From the NCBI GenBank assembly GCA_902786285.1, contig CADABX010000014.1:1-51726 (forward strand): a stretch of 51,726 bases of DNA. Reading direction: 5' to 3'. The position numbers and the translations under genes are program-made. The DNA is from Oscillospiraceae bacterium. GTDB taxonomy: Bacteria; Bacillota; Clostridia; Oscillospirales; Acutalibacteraceae. The notes under the pieces were generated by a model. That model searched no databases. It was not told the origin of the DNA and worked only from the letters and a program-made list of their open reading frames with translations. How positions within the stretch are numbered: the stretch's first letter is position 1; every line of letters starts with the position of its first letter. Below, in pieces: positions 8,467-18,012 of the stretch.

Positions 8467-8552
8467 AACGATCGACGAATAACTGACGACGAACGATGAA
8501 GCCGATCACTGATCGGCGCTACACTGACCGCTGACTGCTGACGGCTCCCTCA
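8467..8552. repeat. Short inverted 7-bp array element with shared palindrome
   Basis: Degenerate 7-mers flank a palindrome: left ACTGACG/ACGAACG (8470–8499), right CACTGAC/CGCTGAC/TGCTGAC (8522–8545). The centre AGCCGATCACTGATCGGCGC-TACA (8500–8523) recurs exactly at 49754–49777. The right edge supplies the TGA stop of the S component gene. Confidence 0.55.
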
Positions 8553-9086
8553 GCCCTTGGCCCGCACGACCAGCTTCGCATACAGTTTGCGCAACCCGCC
8601 GCGGAAACACAGCAGCAATGCGAGCGCGGCGCCGAGCGCCGCCTGCAAAATCTCATACGGCAGCTTCAGCCAGGCGTATTCCGGCGTTGCATAAAGGAAC
8701 GCACGCCCGAGGGAATAGCCCACGACCATGAGTGCGCCGCCGATCACGGTACCGATCGTTGATGATGCGAGCGGGTGCTTTTTCATCACATAGTGCGCAA
8801 ACACGGAGATGATCACCGCCTGCACGCCGTGGCTCGCAAGCGACACGAACATCGGCAGCGGATAGAACAGCAAATCGCCGAGAAACGACCCGACGCCGCC
8901 CACCAGGAACGCGCCCAACGGGTCCAGCAAAATCGCCGCCATACAGATCGCCACGTCGCACAGATACAGGTGGCCGCCCGGCACGGGGATGGAAAACGAG
9001 CAAAGCGCGACTGTGGCCGCCATAAACATGGCCGTGGTGGTCAGCCAGAGCGTGGTGTGCTTTGCTGTAGGTTTCTGCAACTGCAT
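8550..9086 (-). CDS. ECF transporter S component (vitamin-type substrate, COG4720-like)
   Basis: A 178-aa membrane protein with about five to six transmembrane helices, the usual size of an S component of a group II ECF transporter. Conserved-looking features are IPVPGGHLYLCDVAICMA, LDPLGAFLVGGVGSFLGDLL and a C-terminal helix ending in a basic stretch. The start MQLQKPTAK at 9086 is chosen because AGAGGTGA lies five bases before it; an ATG at 9104 has no ribosome binding site. No EcfA/EcfT genes are nearby, as is usual for shared energising modules. Divergence from a MocR regulator suggests, but does not prove, vitamin B6 or a related substrate; hydroxymethylpyrimidine is the main alternative. 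Confidence 0.75.
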   Translation of the reverse strand: MQLQKPTAKHTTLWLTTTAMFMAATVALCSFSIPVPGGHLYLCDVAICMAAILLDPLGAFLVGGVGSFLGDLLFYPLPMFVSLASHGVQAVIISVFAHYVMKKHPLASSTIGTVIGGALMVVGYSLGRAFLYATPEYAWLKLPYEILQAALGAALALLLCFRGGLRKLYAKLVVRAKG

Positions 9087-9116
9087 ATCATTCACCTCTT
9101 GCATTTTATCTGCATC

Positions 9117-9128
9117 TAGTATATACTA
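9117..9128. promoter_or_regulatory. Palindrome in divergent promoter region
   Basis: TAGTATATACTA is a 12-bp perfect palindrome in the 91-bp gap between the S component and the MocR-type regulator. It is a candidate operator or overlapping -10 region. Confidence 0.35.
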
Positions 9129-9177
9129 TTTCTGAACCTATAAAAAGTACCAGTACGAAAGGATTTTATAAGACCAG

Positions 9178-10537
<1,360 letters not shown>

Positions 10538-10542
10538 ACAAC

Positions 10543-10568
10543 AAAAAAGGCCGGCCATTCGGCCAGCC
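10543..10568 (-). terminator. Terminator of the sortase-anchored protein gene
   Basis: Minus strand GGCTGGCC-GAAT-GGCCGGCC followed by six T's, 18 bp after the stop codon. Confidence 0.85.
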
Positions 10569-10585
10569 ATCTATTTTTTGTTGTC

Positions 10586-11647
10586 TTACGCCTTTTTCTT
10601 TTTCAGGCACACGAACGCTGCGCAGGAAGCTGCGGTCAGCACGCCGAGTGCTGCAAAGACAGCGCCGTTGTCACCGGTATTCGGCGTTACGGGTGCGGAG
10701 GAACCGGAGCCGCCGCCGGAGGAGGAATCGTCGCCGCCGAACAGGCCGCCGACCACGGAGCCGATGTCGCCGTTGCCGCTGACCAGATCGCCGAGGCCGA
10801 TGAACAGGTTTGCAAAGAAGTTGACGATTTCGTTATCGAGCAGCTTGTCCGCGATGGACGGATCAAGACCCATGGACTGCAGACCGCTCTTGAGCATATC
10901 GCTGATGCCGGCCACCTTGTCGGAAATGCCGCTGGCGATGTTGCCGCCGTCGCCGGCCGGTGCGCCGCTGCCGCCGAGGACGCTGGCGATATCGAACGAG
11001 CCGAGGTCCATGCCGCTTGTCAGCGCGCCGATGTCAAGGCCGTTGCCGCCGAACGCGCCGGAGATCATTTCCATGATCGCACCGAGGTCAAAGCCGCCGG
11101 CCGGTGCGCCGCTGCCGCCCGTGAACATCGAAAGGATGCTGCTGGGATCGGACACAACGCCGGAAAGCCAGGACATATCCATGCCGCCGAACATGCTCGA
11201 AAGCGCGGAGGTCACGCCGTCGGTGATCGCGCTGTCGGTGTTGTCGCCGCCGGTCAGAGAGCCGAGGGTATCGGTCAGGCCGGAGAGCAGAGAATCGGTG
11301 GACGCGTTGCCGGTTGCGCCGTCGCCGCCCAGAGAGCCGAGCGAATCGGTGATGCCGGAAAGCGCGCTTGTGTCGCCGGAGCCGAGCTTGTCTGTGATGC
11401 CGGAAAGCGCGTCGGACACGCCGGACGTTTTGCCGGAATCGCCGCCGAAGGATTCACGGATGGCATCCAGGTCGATACCTTCCAGATCAAGACCTTCCAG
11501 AATCGAGGAAAGCTCCCCGTCGGACAGGTCATTGACGTCGACACCCTCCAGCAGAGAAGCCAGAGAATCGGTGTCGGCTGCAAACGCGGGGATGCAAAGG
11601 CAAAGGAGCATTGCAACCGCAGTGAAAATGCTGAAAAACTTTCTCAT
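10586..11647 (-). CDS. Sortase-anchored Gly/Ser/Asp-rich surface protein
   Basis: 353 aa. A signal peptide (MRKFFSIFTAVAML...AFAAD) is followed by a low-complexity body rich in Gly, Ser, Asp and Leu. The body holds irregular repeats such as SLLEGVDVNDLS/ILEGLDLEGID, SGITDKLGSGDTSAL/SGITDSLGSLGGDG and GGSGAPAG. The C-terminus is a sorting signal: TPNTGD, a hydrophobic stretch, and a KKKK tail. It is predicted to be covalently linked to peptidoglycan by a class-type sortase not encoded here. Its function is unknown; the spaced SGxTDxLGS repeats suggest a fibrous or amyloid-like surface structure, which is inference. Start at 11647 with GGATG upstream. Confidence 0.8.
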   Translation of the reverse strand: MRKFFSIFTAVAMLLCLCIPAFAADTDSLASLLEGVDVNDLSDGELSSILEGLDLEGIDLDAIRESFGGDSGKTSGVSDALSGITDKLGSGDTSALSGITDSLGSLGGDGATGNASTDSLLSGLTDTLGSLTGGDNTDSAITDGVTSALSSMFGGMDMSWLSGVVSDPSSILSMFTGGSGAPAGGFDLGAIMEMISGAFGGNGLDIGALTSGMDLGSFDIASVLGGSGAPAGDGGNIASGISDKVAGISDMLKSGLQSMGLDPSIADKLLDNEIVNFFANLFIGLGDLVSGNGDIGSVVGGLFGGDDSSSGGGSGSSAPVTPNTGDNGAVFAALGVLTAASCAAFVCLKKKKA

Positions 11648-11719
11648 AACGATATCATCCTTTCACGGCACGCGCCCGCAAAAGATCTGGTCGGACACGT
11701 TCCTGTTATGAATCGACTT

Positions 11720-11748
11720 ATTATACAATATATTTTTTAAAATTGCAA
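11720..11748 (-). promoter_or_regulatory. Promoter of the sortase-anchored protein gene
   Basis: Minus strand TTGCAA (11743–11748), 17-bp spacer, TATAAT (11720–11725). Confidence 0.75.
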
Positions 11749-11849
11749 TAGCTAATCGATGAAAAATTAAACTTTTTATGAATTCTTTTTAGCGCCTTTT
11801 GCCATATCCTGTGGAAACAGATCGGCGCAAATCCATATATGGGCGGCGC

Positions 11850-12821
11850 TTACCAGGAGACGTAGACGTCCTTGCCGGAGACGGAGAAGTTGGTGTCGCG
11901 CTTGAGGCCGTTCTTTTCGAGCGACTGGGCAAACAGCTCGGTCATCTCTTTGCTCTTGAGCGTAATGCGTGCCTTCATGGAAAGCTCGGAGCGGTCGCGG
12001 AAGGAATCCAGCGTGCCCGGCACGAACGCGGTGCACCACCAGTATTTCGCGTAGTCGCGGCTCGCGCGCAGTTCGCCCTTGCGGTAGAAGTCCATCGACA
12101 TATACAGCATATCGTCGTCCGCCGCGCCGTCGTAATGCGCCTGATCGCGGTCGAGCGGTTTGGTGTAGACACCGATTTCGGCGCCGAGGAACACAAGGCC
12201 GTACTGGCCCTTCCAGAGCTGGATCAGCCAGTCCTTGTTGTCATAGCGGAATTTGCAGCGGATGGTGTCGTAATAGAAATTCATGAACGGCGCACCCATG
12301 TCATACAGGACGTTGAAGCCGAAATTGCGCTGCCAGGGATCTTCCGTTGTAAAGTAATAGTTGCCGGCCTTGTTGAACTGATAGCCGAGGAAGCCGTCGG
12401 AAAACACGGCGGCTTTCTGGATCGTCTGCTGCGCCTGATCGGCGGAAGCGGACGCCGTGCTGTTCGGCTCGGTAACGGTGCCTGCAAGATCCGAAGACGG
12501 TTCAGGCAGCGTGAACGACGTGGTGCTCTCGGTCGTATCGACCGCAAAGGTGGTAAAGCGCGCGGTATCGTTTTCGTCCGGTGTCACCTGAGAGAGCGGC
12601 ACCGTGTCGAGCGGCGCGGCGGTATCAAACGTCGGCAGTGTGGTATCGGTCGCCTGTTCGCTCGGCGATTCCACAGTGATGGGATCCATCGAGGTGACGG
12701 TCACGGCCACCTTGGGCTGCACACGGTTGTTGATGGAGCGCACGGCAAAAAACGAACCGGCACAAACAACCACCAGCGCAAACACCGCGATAAACGCGGC
12801 TTTGGACTTATCCATTCTCAT
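11850..12821 (-). CDS. DUF4474 domain protein, membrane-anchored
   Basis: 323 aa with an N-terminal membrane anchor (AAFIAVFALVVVCAGSFFAV, about 8–27), a Thr/Ser/Pro/Asp-rich extracellular linker (about 40–130), and a C-terminal domain resembling DUF4474: GYQFNKAGNYYFTTEDPWQR, GFNVLYDMGAPF, FRYDNKDWLIQLWKGQYG, GAEIGVYTK. The start MRMDKSK at 12821 is preceded by AAAGGAGG; the second Met is four codons from the transmembrane segment, so either start would work. The domain's biochemical function is unknown. It is a single-gene transcript with its own TTGACG/TATCCT promoter. Confidence 0.75.
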   Translation of the reverse strand: MRMDKSKAAFIAVFALVVVCAGSFFAVRSINNRVQPKVAVTVTSMDPITVESPSEQATDTTLPTFDTAAPLDTVPLSQVTPDENDTARFTTFAVDTTESTTSFTLPEPSSDLAGTVTEPNSTASASADQAQQTIQKAAVFSDGFLGYQFNKAGNYYFTTEDPWQRNFGFNVLYDMGAPFMNFYYDTIRCKFRYDNKDWLIQLWKGQYGLVFLGAEIGVYTKPLDRDQAHYDGAADDDMLYMSMDFYRKGELRASRDYAKYWWCTAFVPGTLDSFRDRSELSMKARITLKSKEMTELFAQSLEKNGLKRDTNFSVSGKDVYVSW

Positions 12822-12885
12822 GCTTGGTAAGCCTCCTTTGACATCTTGAACATGCAACAAAAAATTCGGTTTGTTATCAATATAT

Positions 12886-12914
12886 AGGATAGCAGAAAAA
12901 GACGCAATCGTCAA
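12886..12914 (-). promoter_or_regulatory. Promoter of the DUF4474 gene
   Basis: Minus strand TTGACG (12909–12914), 17-bp spacer, TATCCT (12886–12891). The rest of the 12822–13139 spacer contains only this promoter and the trmD terminator hairpin. Confidence 0.65.
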
Positions 12915-13017
12915 GGGCATGACAAAAACTTTCAGAATGTTTACATTTTTGCAACAGCGATGAAAAAACGGCGGAAAGATCGGGAAAAACAACCTTTTTC
13001 TCCCACCGGATTTGAAC

Positions 13018-13041
13018 GAAGAAAGAGCCGCAGCGCGGCTC
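13018..13041 (-). terminator. Probable rimM–trmD terminator
   Basis: Minus strand GAGCCGC-GCT-GCGGCTC (13025–13041) followed by TTTCTTC. It lies about 100 bp beyond the trmD stop. Confidence 0.55.
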
Positions 13042-13139
13042 CCGAAAAGGCAGCGACCGTTCAAAGAACGATTCTGTCGATGTTTTCTCTCACGCAGCGG
13101 ATGATGCACGCATACAGACTGTCATCCGCACAGAACGCA

Positions 13140-13853
13140 TCACCTTTTCCCTTCGTCCCGTTCGTTCAGATACGCTGCATACAGATCCGGGCGCTTTGCT
13201 TCGGTGCGCAGCAGCGACTGTTCGTGCCGCCAGGCGTCGATATTGGCGTGGTGGCCGGAAAGCAGCACGTCGGGCACCGCCCTACCCCGCCATACCGGCG
13301 GACGGGTGTACTGCGGGTATTCGAGCAGCCCGTCAAAATGGCTTTCGTCGGTGAAGCAGGCGTCGCCCGACAGCACGCCCGGCTGCATGCGCGCCACAGC
13401 GTCGCACAGCACCAGCGCCGGCAGCTCGCCGCCGGTGAGCACATAGTCGCCGATGGAGATCTCCTCGTCCACGATCTCTTCGAGCAGCCGCTCGTCCACG
13501 CCCTCATAGTGGCCGCAAAGCAGCGCAAGATGCGGCTCTGCCGCCAGTTCTTTGACCATCTGCTGCGTGAGCACCTTGCCCTGGGGAGACAGATAGATCA
13601 GCTTCGGCCGCGCGCCGGTTTCTTCGCACAGCGACTGAAAGCAGTCGTAGATCGGCTGCGGCTGCATGATCATGCCCATGCCGCCGCCGTAGGGCGCGTC
13701 GTCCACCCGGCCGTGCTTGTCCTGCGTGTAATCGCGGATCTGCCGTGTGCGGATGTCGATGCAGCCGTTTTTGCGCGCGCGGCCGACAATGCTTTCGCCG
13801 AGCACCGCCTCGCACATTTTGGGAAAGAGCGTGAGTATATCAATCCGCATCAT
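13140..13853 (-). CDS. trmD: tRNA (guanine37-N1)-methyltransferase
   Basis: 237 aa. A SPOUT methyltransferase that methylates G37 next to the anticodon using SAM and prevents +1 frameshifting. Visible motifs are MRIDILTLFP, DDAPYGGGMGM, LIYLSPQGK, LLCGHYEGVDER, DEEISIGDYVLTGGELPAL and PPVWRG with SGHHANIDAWR. The knot-forming region and C-terminal tRNA-binding domain are complete. There are two adjacent ATGs (13853 and 13850); GGGGGAT lies upstream of both. The start overlaps the rimM stop by 14 bp, so the two are translationally coupled. The usual rpsP and rplS neighbours are absent. Confidence 0.95.
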   Translation of the reverse strand: MMRIDILTLFPKMCEAVLGESIVGRARKNGCIDIRTRQIRDYTQDKHGRVDDAPYGGGMGMIMQPQPIYDCFQSLCEETGARPKLIYLSPQGKVLTQQMVKELAAEPHLALLCGHYEGVDERLLEEIVDEEISIGDYVLTGGELPALVLCDAVARMQPGVLSGDACFTDESHFDGLLEYPQYTRPPVWRGRAVPDVLLSGHHANIDAWRHEQSLLRTEAKRPDLYAAYLNERDEGKR

Positions 13854-14361
13854 CAAAGATCCCCCTGAGCGGCCGGATCAGAACCGTGCCGCTGTCGATA
13901 TCGGTATCGATCACCACCGGCGGGATGGCCGGCAGCAGATATTCTTTGCCGTTTTCGTCCGTCACATGCCACACGTCGTTGGCGCCGGTGCGCGAAACGT
14001 CGGACAGCGTGCCATAGACCTTGCCGGCATCGTCTGCGTCAACGACCCGGCAGCCGATCAGATCCTGAATAAAGTAGCTGTTGTCCGCAATCTTTGCGTC
14101 CGTGCGCGCCATATAGAGCACTTTGTTTCGCAGCGCGGCCGCCGCGTCCACCGTGTCGACGCCGGCGAGTTTTAAAATGGCGATGTTGCCGTGCGGCCGG
14201 CAGGCGAGCACCTTGACGGGCTTTGTGCCGGTTTTGTCGTAATAGAGCGTTTTGAACTGACGCAGAAAATCGGGAGAATCGCACCACGGGTCCACACGCA
14301 CCTCGCCGCGCACACCGTGGGTGCTGACGATTTTGCCGACCTCGAGATAGGGCTGACGCAT
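13840..14361 (-). CDS. rimM: Ribosome maturation factor RimM
   Basis: 173 aa. It assists 30S head assembly by binding ribosomal protein S19. The N-terminal beta-barrel begins YLEVGKIVSTHGVRGEVRVDP, diagnostic for RimM. The PRC-barrel C-terminal half shows SYFIQDLIGCRVVDAD, GANDVWHVTDENGKEYLLPA and a terminal VLIRPLRGIFDDAD. The start at 14361 has AAGGA upstream. It overlaps trmD. Directly upstream sits a GGAATTC-arm element rather than rpsP. Confidence 0.95.
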   Translation of the reverse strand: MRQPYLEVGKIVSTHGVRGEVRVDPWCDSPDFLRQFKTLYYDKTGTKPVKVLACRPHGNIAILKLAGVDTVDAAAALRNKVLYMARTDAKIADNSYFIQDLIGCRVVDADDAGKVYGTLSDVSRTGANDVWHVTDENGKEYLLPAIPPVVIDTDIDSGTVLIRPLRGIFDDAD

Positions 14362-14401
14362 AGGTTCACGTCCTTCTTTCTAAATAAAGTGGGGCTGTTA
14401 T

Positions 14402-14768
14402 AATTCGGAATTCGGAATGCGGAATTCGGAATTGCGGTCGCGGATTTCCGCGCGGCAATCCGACCTTATGCGCCGCGGCGCAAACGATCCGAAGTCAAAA
14501 ACGGGTAGATTGTATCCGATATACGTTTCAATAATAGGAAACAGATCATCCGCCAACGAACCGATTTGCAATCTTTGATGATAAAGGCACAGCTTAACCT
14601 TTACGCATTTAGACGCATCGCCGCAGGCGGCGTATCTCGTCTGCCGTTCTCGGCTCCCGGGTCTCGCCTGCCGGCTCGGTCGTTGCTTCGCTTCGCGAGG
14701 TGTCCACCGGGGCAAAGGTCTCCACTGGAGACCTGCGCCCCATAATTCCGAATTCCGAATTCCGAATT
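14402..14768. repeat. GGAATTC-arm element, copy 2 (core inverted)
   Basis: Left arm 14402–14433, right arm 14744–14768. The core is in the opposite orientation to copies 1, 3 and 4: GCGGTCGCGG is at the left end, and the GACGCATCGCCGC motif is at 14612–14633. Read on the minus strand, it aligns closely with copy 3, including ATCATCAAAGATTGCAAATC and TTCGTTGGCGGATGATCTG. The GGTCTCC-AC-TGGAGACC palindrome at 14717–14733 recurs at 6532. It fills the 14362–14843 gap; no gene is seen. Confidence 0.9.
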
Positions 14769-14803
14769 AAATCAGGTTCCAAATGAAATCAAGTTCCGAA
14801 TTG

Positions 14804-14831
14804 AAAAAACCGTCCCGCCCTTGCGGGCGGG
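14804..14831 (-). terminator. Strong terminator after the 44-aa ORF
   Basis: Minus strand CCCGCCC-GCAA-GGGCGGG (14814–14831) with outer CCGT/ACGG pairing, then six T's. It starts 12 bp after the small ORF stop, supporting real transcription of that ORF. Confidence 0.85.
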
Positions 14832-14843
14832 CACGGCGTTGGA

Positions 14844-14978
14844 TTAAAGCACTTTGCCGAACATTTCCTCGATCATGGCGTCGTCCGGTTCCTGGCCGAT
14901 CATGTGGCTCATGAAGCGGTAGAGATACACCCACATCTGAATGAAGAAATCTTCCAGCTTTTTCAAAAAGTCCTGCAT
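14844..14978 (-). CDS. 44-aa amphipathic small protein
   Basis: Reading on the minus strand from the ATG at 14978 gives MQDFLKKLEDFF, then IQMWVYLYRFMSHMIG, then an acidic tail QEPDDAMIEEMFGKVL. An AGGGG site lies upstream and a strong terminator 12 bp after the stop. The first 28 residues form an aromatic amphipathic or transmembrane-like helix similar in pattern to the C-terminal helices of the secreted proteins in this window (FF/I/F spacing). No family is recognised. It follows the CotH-type lipoprotein gene with a 78-bp gap and may be cotranscribed with it. Confidence 0.55.
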   Translation of the reverse strand: MQDFLKKLEDFFIQMWVYLYRFMSHMIGQEPDDAMIEEMFGKVL

Positions 14979-15056
14979 ACAAAGGGCCCCTTTCGTTTTT
15001 GGTCGCTTTCATTATATAAGCTTTCGCCAAAAAAAGCAACCGTTTTTTGCAAAAAA

Positions 15057-17966
15057 TCACGGCAGATACCGGTCGATTTCCTCCTGCGACATCGAGAACG
15101 ATTTGATCATCTTTTGCCGGAACAACGCGGGCATTTCGCCGACGATCTGCCGCAGCTGTTTGACGGCAGACTGCCAGCCGTTGTAGCTGACGGAATTCCA
15201 CCGCGCGCAGTGGCGTTTCATTTCGCTGTCGATCTGTTGCACCATCTCGTCAAAGAGCGAGAGCATCCGGTCGCGGTCGAACGTGGTTGCAAGGTGCTTT
15301 TTGTGCAATTGTAAAACGCGCTTGCGGAACTGCGGGTTTTTCATCAAATTGCGCATGACCGTGGTACTGAACGCGTGGCCCACGCCGTGACCCTGCGGGT
15401 CGAGGTAGTTGTCGATATAGTTGCGTTTATAGGTGGTCGGATAAAACGCCCAGTCGGCGTCAAAGAAGATCCAGCGCCATTTGCCGCTCTTGGTGTTTTC
15501 GCGCCAAAAGCGGATGTTGCCCGTGTCGGTGTTGGTAAAGAAGGACTCAAACATCCAGTATTCGATCAGCTCGTCGATGTCGATCTGGGTGCACAGGTAG
15601 TCGTAAACCTCCTGCTTGCGCGTGTCGTGCGATCTGATGTAGGCGATCAGCTTGTTGTAAGCGTCGATCGAGCCGTTTTGCACGTTGCTGTTGCCTTTGA
15701 TGAGGTCGGTCTTGTCCGGGTCGGCGCCGTGGTGGGCGGCAAGGTAGTCTTCGTCGATCTTTTCCCGCAGGTCATAGATGCCGTGGTACACGCCGTTGAC
15801 ATAGACCGCCACCGGGCGGTAGTCCATGATGTCGACCGTCGTCTGCCCTTTCATCACCATGGCGCAAAACGCGTCGCGCAGATGGGCCGAGGAAAAATCC
15901 TGTCCGCTGTTGCGCAAAAGAAACGATGAAAAGACGTTGACGTCATTGTCTTTGAAGAACGGATAGACCACTTCGCCCGGGCCGTATTTGTCGCGCAGGT
16001 GGATCGACACGCTCTTTTGCTCGAGGGCGCGGCTGAACTGGCCGAAAACCTTGATCCCGGCGTCGAATGAAAGCTGCGGCACGCCCTGTTCGTTCCAATA
16101 TTCCACATGCACAGGGCGCTCCCAGTCCTGCCAGAAGTTGGCGCCGACATAGGGAAATTCGCTGCCCTTGTTTTTGCCGTCGGCCCAGATGCCGCGGCTT
16201 TCAGAGTAGAGGTTGTCGCTGTCGGTCGAAAGACACACCACCGGCAGATCGTGTTTCGATTCCACCAGATAGGTCGCCGTCACAACATCGGACGGCAGCG
16301 CGCCGGATTGATAGGCGCGCACGCGCAGGCAGGTCGTCTTTTTGAGCTTGATCGGTTCGGTATACGGTGTGGATTTTTTGGTCGGGACGCTGCCGTCAAG
16401 GGTATAATACAGCCTGCCCGGACCGGAGAGAGAAAGCGCGGCGCCTTTTTTGACATAGCCGCCCGGAATGGACAGCGTCGGGGTTCGGATCGCGCCCTTG
16501 AGCGCCGGGGTGTCGTTTTTCTTTCCCGGCGTCTGCGCCGCAAAATAGACCGGCGCGCTGTCTGCGCCGATCACACGGCCGCAGCTTTGTCCCGCGGAGA
16601 GGCGGCGGTAGGTCAGACTGTCGGCAATCACGCCGTGCCGGTTTTTGAGATAGACCGTGTCGCCGTAGCGGCCGAGACCGATATCGACCGTCCGCCCGCC
16701 CTTGACCGGCTTGTCACTGCACCAGAGGACAAGATATTCATGCGGCTGCAGGGGCACGTCGGGCAAAGCAAAAAAGCGCTCCGCCTGTTTGGAGTCGGAG
16801 AGCTGATAGGTTTTGAGGGAAACGGGCATGTCCGACGCGTTGTATAGCTCCACATAGTCCGGTGTGCTGCCGTCGGGCGCTTTGGCGCCGGTGTTGACGG
16901 CGGCGAGCTCGGTGATCACAAGCTGTTTGCTGTCGGTCAGCGCCGCGGAATTCACGGAGTCGAACGCGTCGGTGCTGTTTTTGGCGCCCGGTGTGGCGCA
17001 GGCGAAAAAGCGCCAGCCGTCTTTGGTGCGCCCGCAAGAAAGATTGGCGCGCAGCGGATAGACCTTGCAGCGGTCGATTGCGCGTCCCAGCGCGTCCGAA
17101 AGCAGCAGCACATCCTCTTTGCCGTTCAGCGAGAAGTTTGCGTGCAGCTCGCCGGTGCCGTCATAGGCTTTGTCTTCGCCCGAAAGCAGCACCACAAGAA
17201 AGCTCTTTGCGTCGATCGTCACATTGGGAAACGCCCATTTGTCGGGCTTGTTTTCGTTGTCGGACAGTGTGAAGCCCTGCAGAGAAACGGCGGTTTCTTC
17301 GGGGTTATAGAGCTCCACCCATGCGCAAAAATCGCCGTCGGCAGTCAAGAGCGTCTGGGTTTTGGACGTGCTGTATTCGTTGAGGCGGACGGTCGTTTTG
17401 GGCGGTTCGGGTTCTGTGGGCGCGGTCACCTCCACCACAACGGCGGCAGAGCCGTCGTTGGGTGCACCGGGCGTCGGGGTATCGAGCACGCCGGGTTTGC
17501 CGTCCGGGCTGAGGCCGAAGCTTTGGTTGCGGCTCAGGCGCGGCACATGCAGCACGCTGACGAGATGGGTTTTGTCGTCAAACAAGCGCAGCGATTCGCC
17601 GTCCTTGCTGATGGAAAACGGCAGATGGAACACGCCGGAAGAAGGGTCGATGCGGCTCGTTTTATCGGCGAAGAGCATCAGATATTGACCGGGCTCCAGC
17701 GTATAAGCGGGAAAGACGAAGGCTTTGGGCTTTGCGGCGTCGTCGGTCAGCGACCAGCCGGCAAGGTTCACCGCGCTGTCGGTCGGGTTATACAGCTCGA
17801 TCCAGTCGCAATAGGCGCCGGTCTCGTCGGGAAAGACGCTGTCGTTGCCGCTCATCGCCTCGTTGATGCAGACGGACGCGGGCGGCTCCATGGAGCAGGA
17901 AGCGCACGCAAACAGCACCAGCGCCGCCAAAAGCAGCGCGGAAAAAAGTGCCATCGTTCGTTTCAT
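15057..17966 (-). CDS. CotH-kinase and lamin-tail domain lipoprotein
   Basis: A large 969-aa exported protein. The N-terminus is a lipoprotein-like signal (ALVLFACASCSM). There are three lamin-tail-type beta domains, each with an INE/LNE/ITE start, a WIELYNP or YVELYN core and a GQ/H-Y-L motif (about 30–150, 190–320, 345–470). Next comes a chitobiase C-terminal-like Ig domain (LYYTLDGSVPT). The C-terminal half is a CotH kinase domain with SVSIHLRDKYGPG, FLLRNSGQDF, VYVNGVYHGIYDLREKIDEDY, FFTNTDTGNIRFW and WRWIFFDADWAF. CotH is an atypical kinase family first known from spore coat assembly. Here the lamin-tail architecture points to a cell-surface role. Start at 17966, GGTGAAA upstream. Confidence 0.88.
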   Translation of the reverse strand: MKRTMALFSALLLAALVLFACASCSMEPPASVCINEAMSGNDSVFPDETGAYCDWIELYNPTDSAVNLAGWSLTDDAAKPKAFVFPAYTLEPGQYLMLFADKTSRIDPSSGVFHLPFSISKDGESLRLFDDKTHLVSVLHVPRLSRNQSFGLSPDGKPGVLDTPTPGAPNDGSAAVVVEVTAPTEPEPPKTTVRLNEYSTSKTQTLLTADGDFCAWVELYNPEETAVSLQGFTLSDNENKPDKWAFPNVTIDAKSFLVVLLSGEDKAYDGTGELHANFSLNGKEDVLLLSDALGRAIDRCKVYPLRANLSCGRTKDGWRFFACATPGAKNSTDAFDSVNSAALTDSKQLVITELAAVNTGAKAPDGSTPDYVELYNASDMPVSLKTYQLSDSKQAERFFALPDVPLQPHEYLVLWCSDKPVKGGRTVDIGLGRYGDTVYLKNRHGVIADSLTYRRLSAGQSCGRVIGADSAPVYFAAQTPGKKNDTPALKGAIRTPTLSIPGGYVKKGAALSLSGPGRLYYTLDGSVPTKKSTPYTEPIKLKKTTCLRVRAYQSGALPSDVVTATYLVESKHDLPVVCLSTDSDNLYSESRGIWADGKNKGSEFPYVGANFWQDWERPVHVEYWNEQGVPQLSFDAGIKVFGQFSRALEQKSVSIHLRDKYGPGEVVYPFFKDNDVNVFSSFLLRNSGQDFSSAHLRDAFCAMVMKGQTTVDIMDYRPVAVYVNGVYHGIYDLREKIDEDYLAAHHGADPDKTDLIKGNSNVQNGSIDAYNKLIAYIRSHDTRKQEVYDYLCTQIDIDELIEYWMFESFFTNTDTGNIRFWRENTKSGKWRWIFFDADWAFYPTTYKRNYIDNYLDPQGHGVGHAFSTTVMRNLMKNPQFRKRVLQLHKKHLATTFDRDRMLSLFDEMVQQIDSEMKRHCARWNSVSYNGWQSAVKQLRQIVGEMPALFRQKMIKSFSMSQEEIDRYLP

Positions 17967-18012
17967 GCCGTTTCACCGTCCTGTATTTTTCAGTCTATGT
18001 TTGTTTTGGAAT

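Noticed and set aside
12985-13020. tRNA-like T-loop sequence (minus strand GTTCAAATC)
   Set aside because: The flanking bases cannot form a T-stem, and no acceptor stem, D-arm or anticodon arm could be assembled around it.
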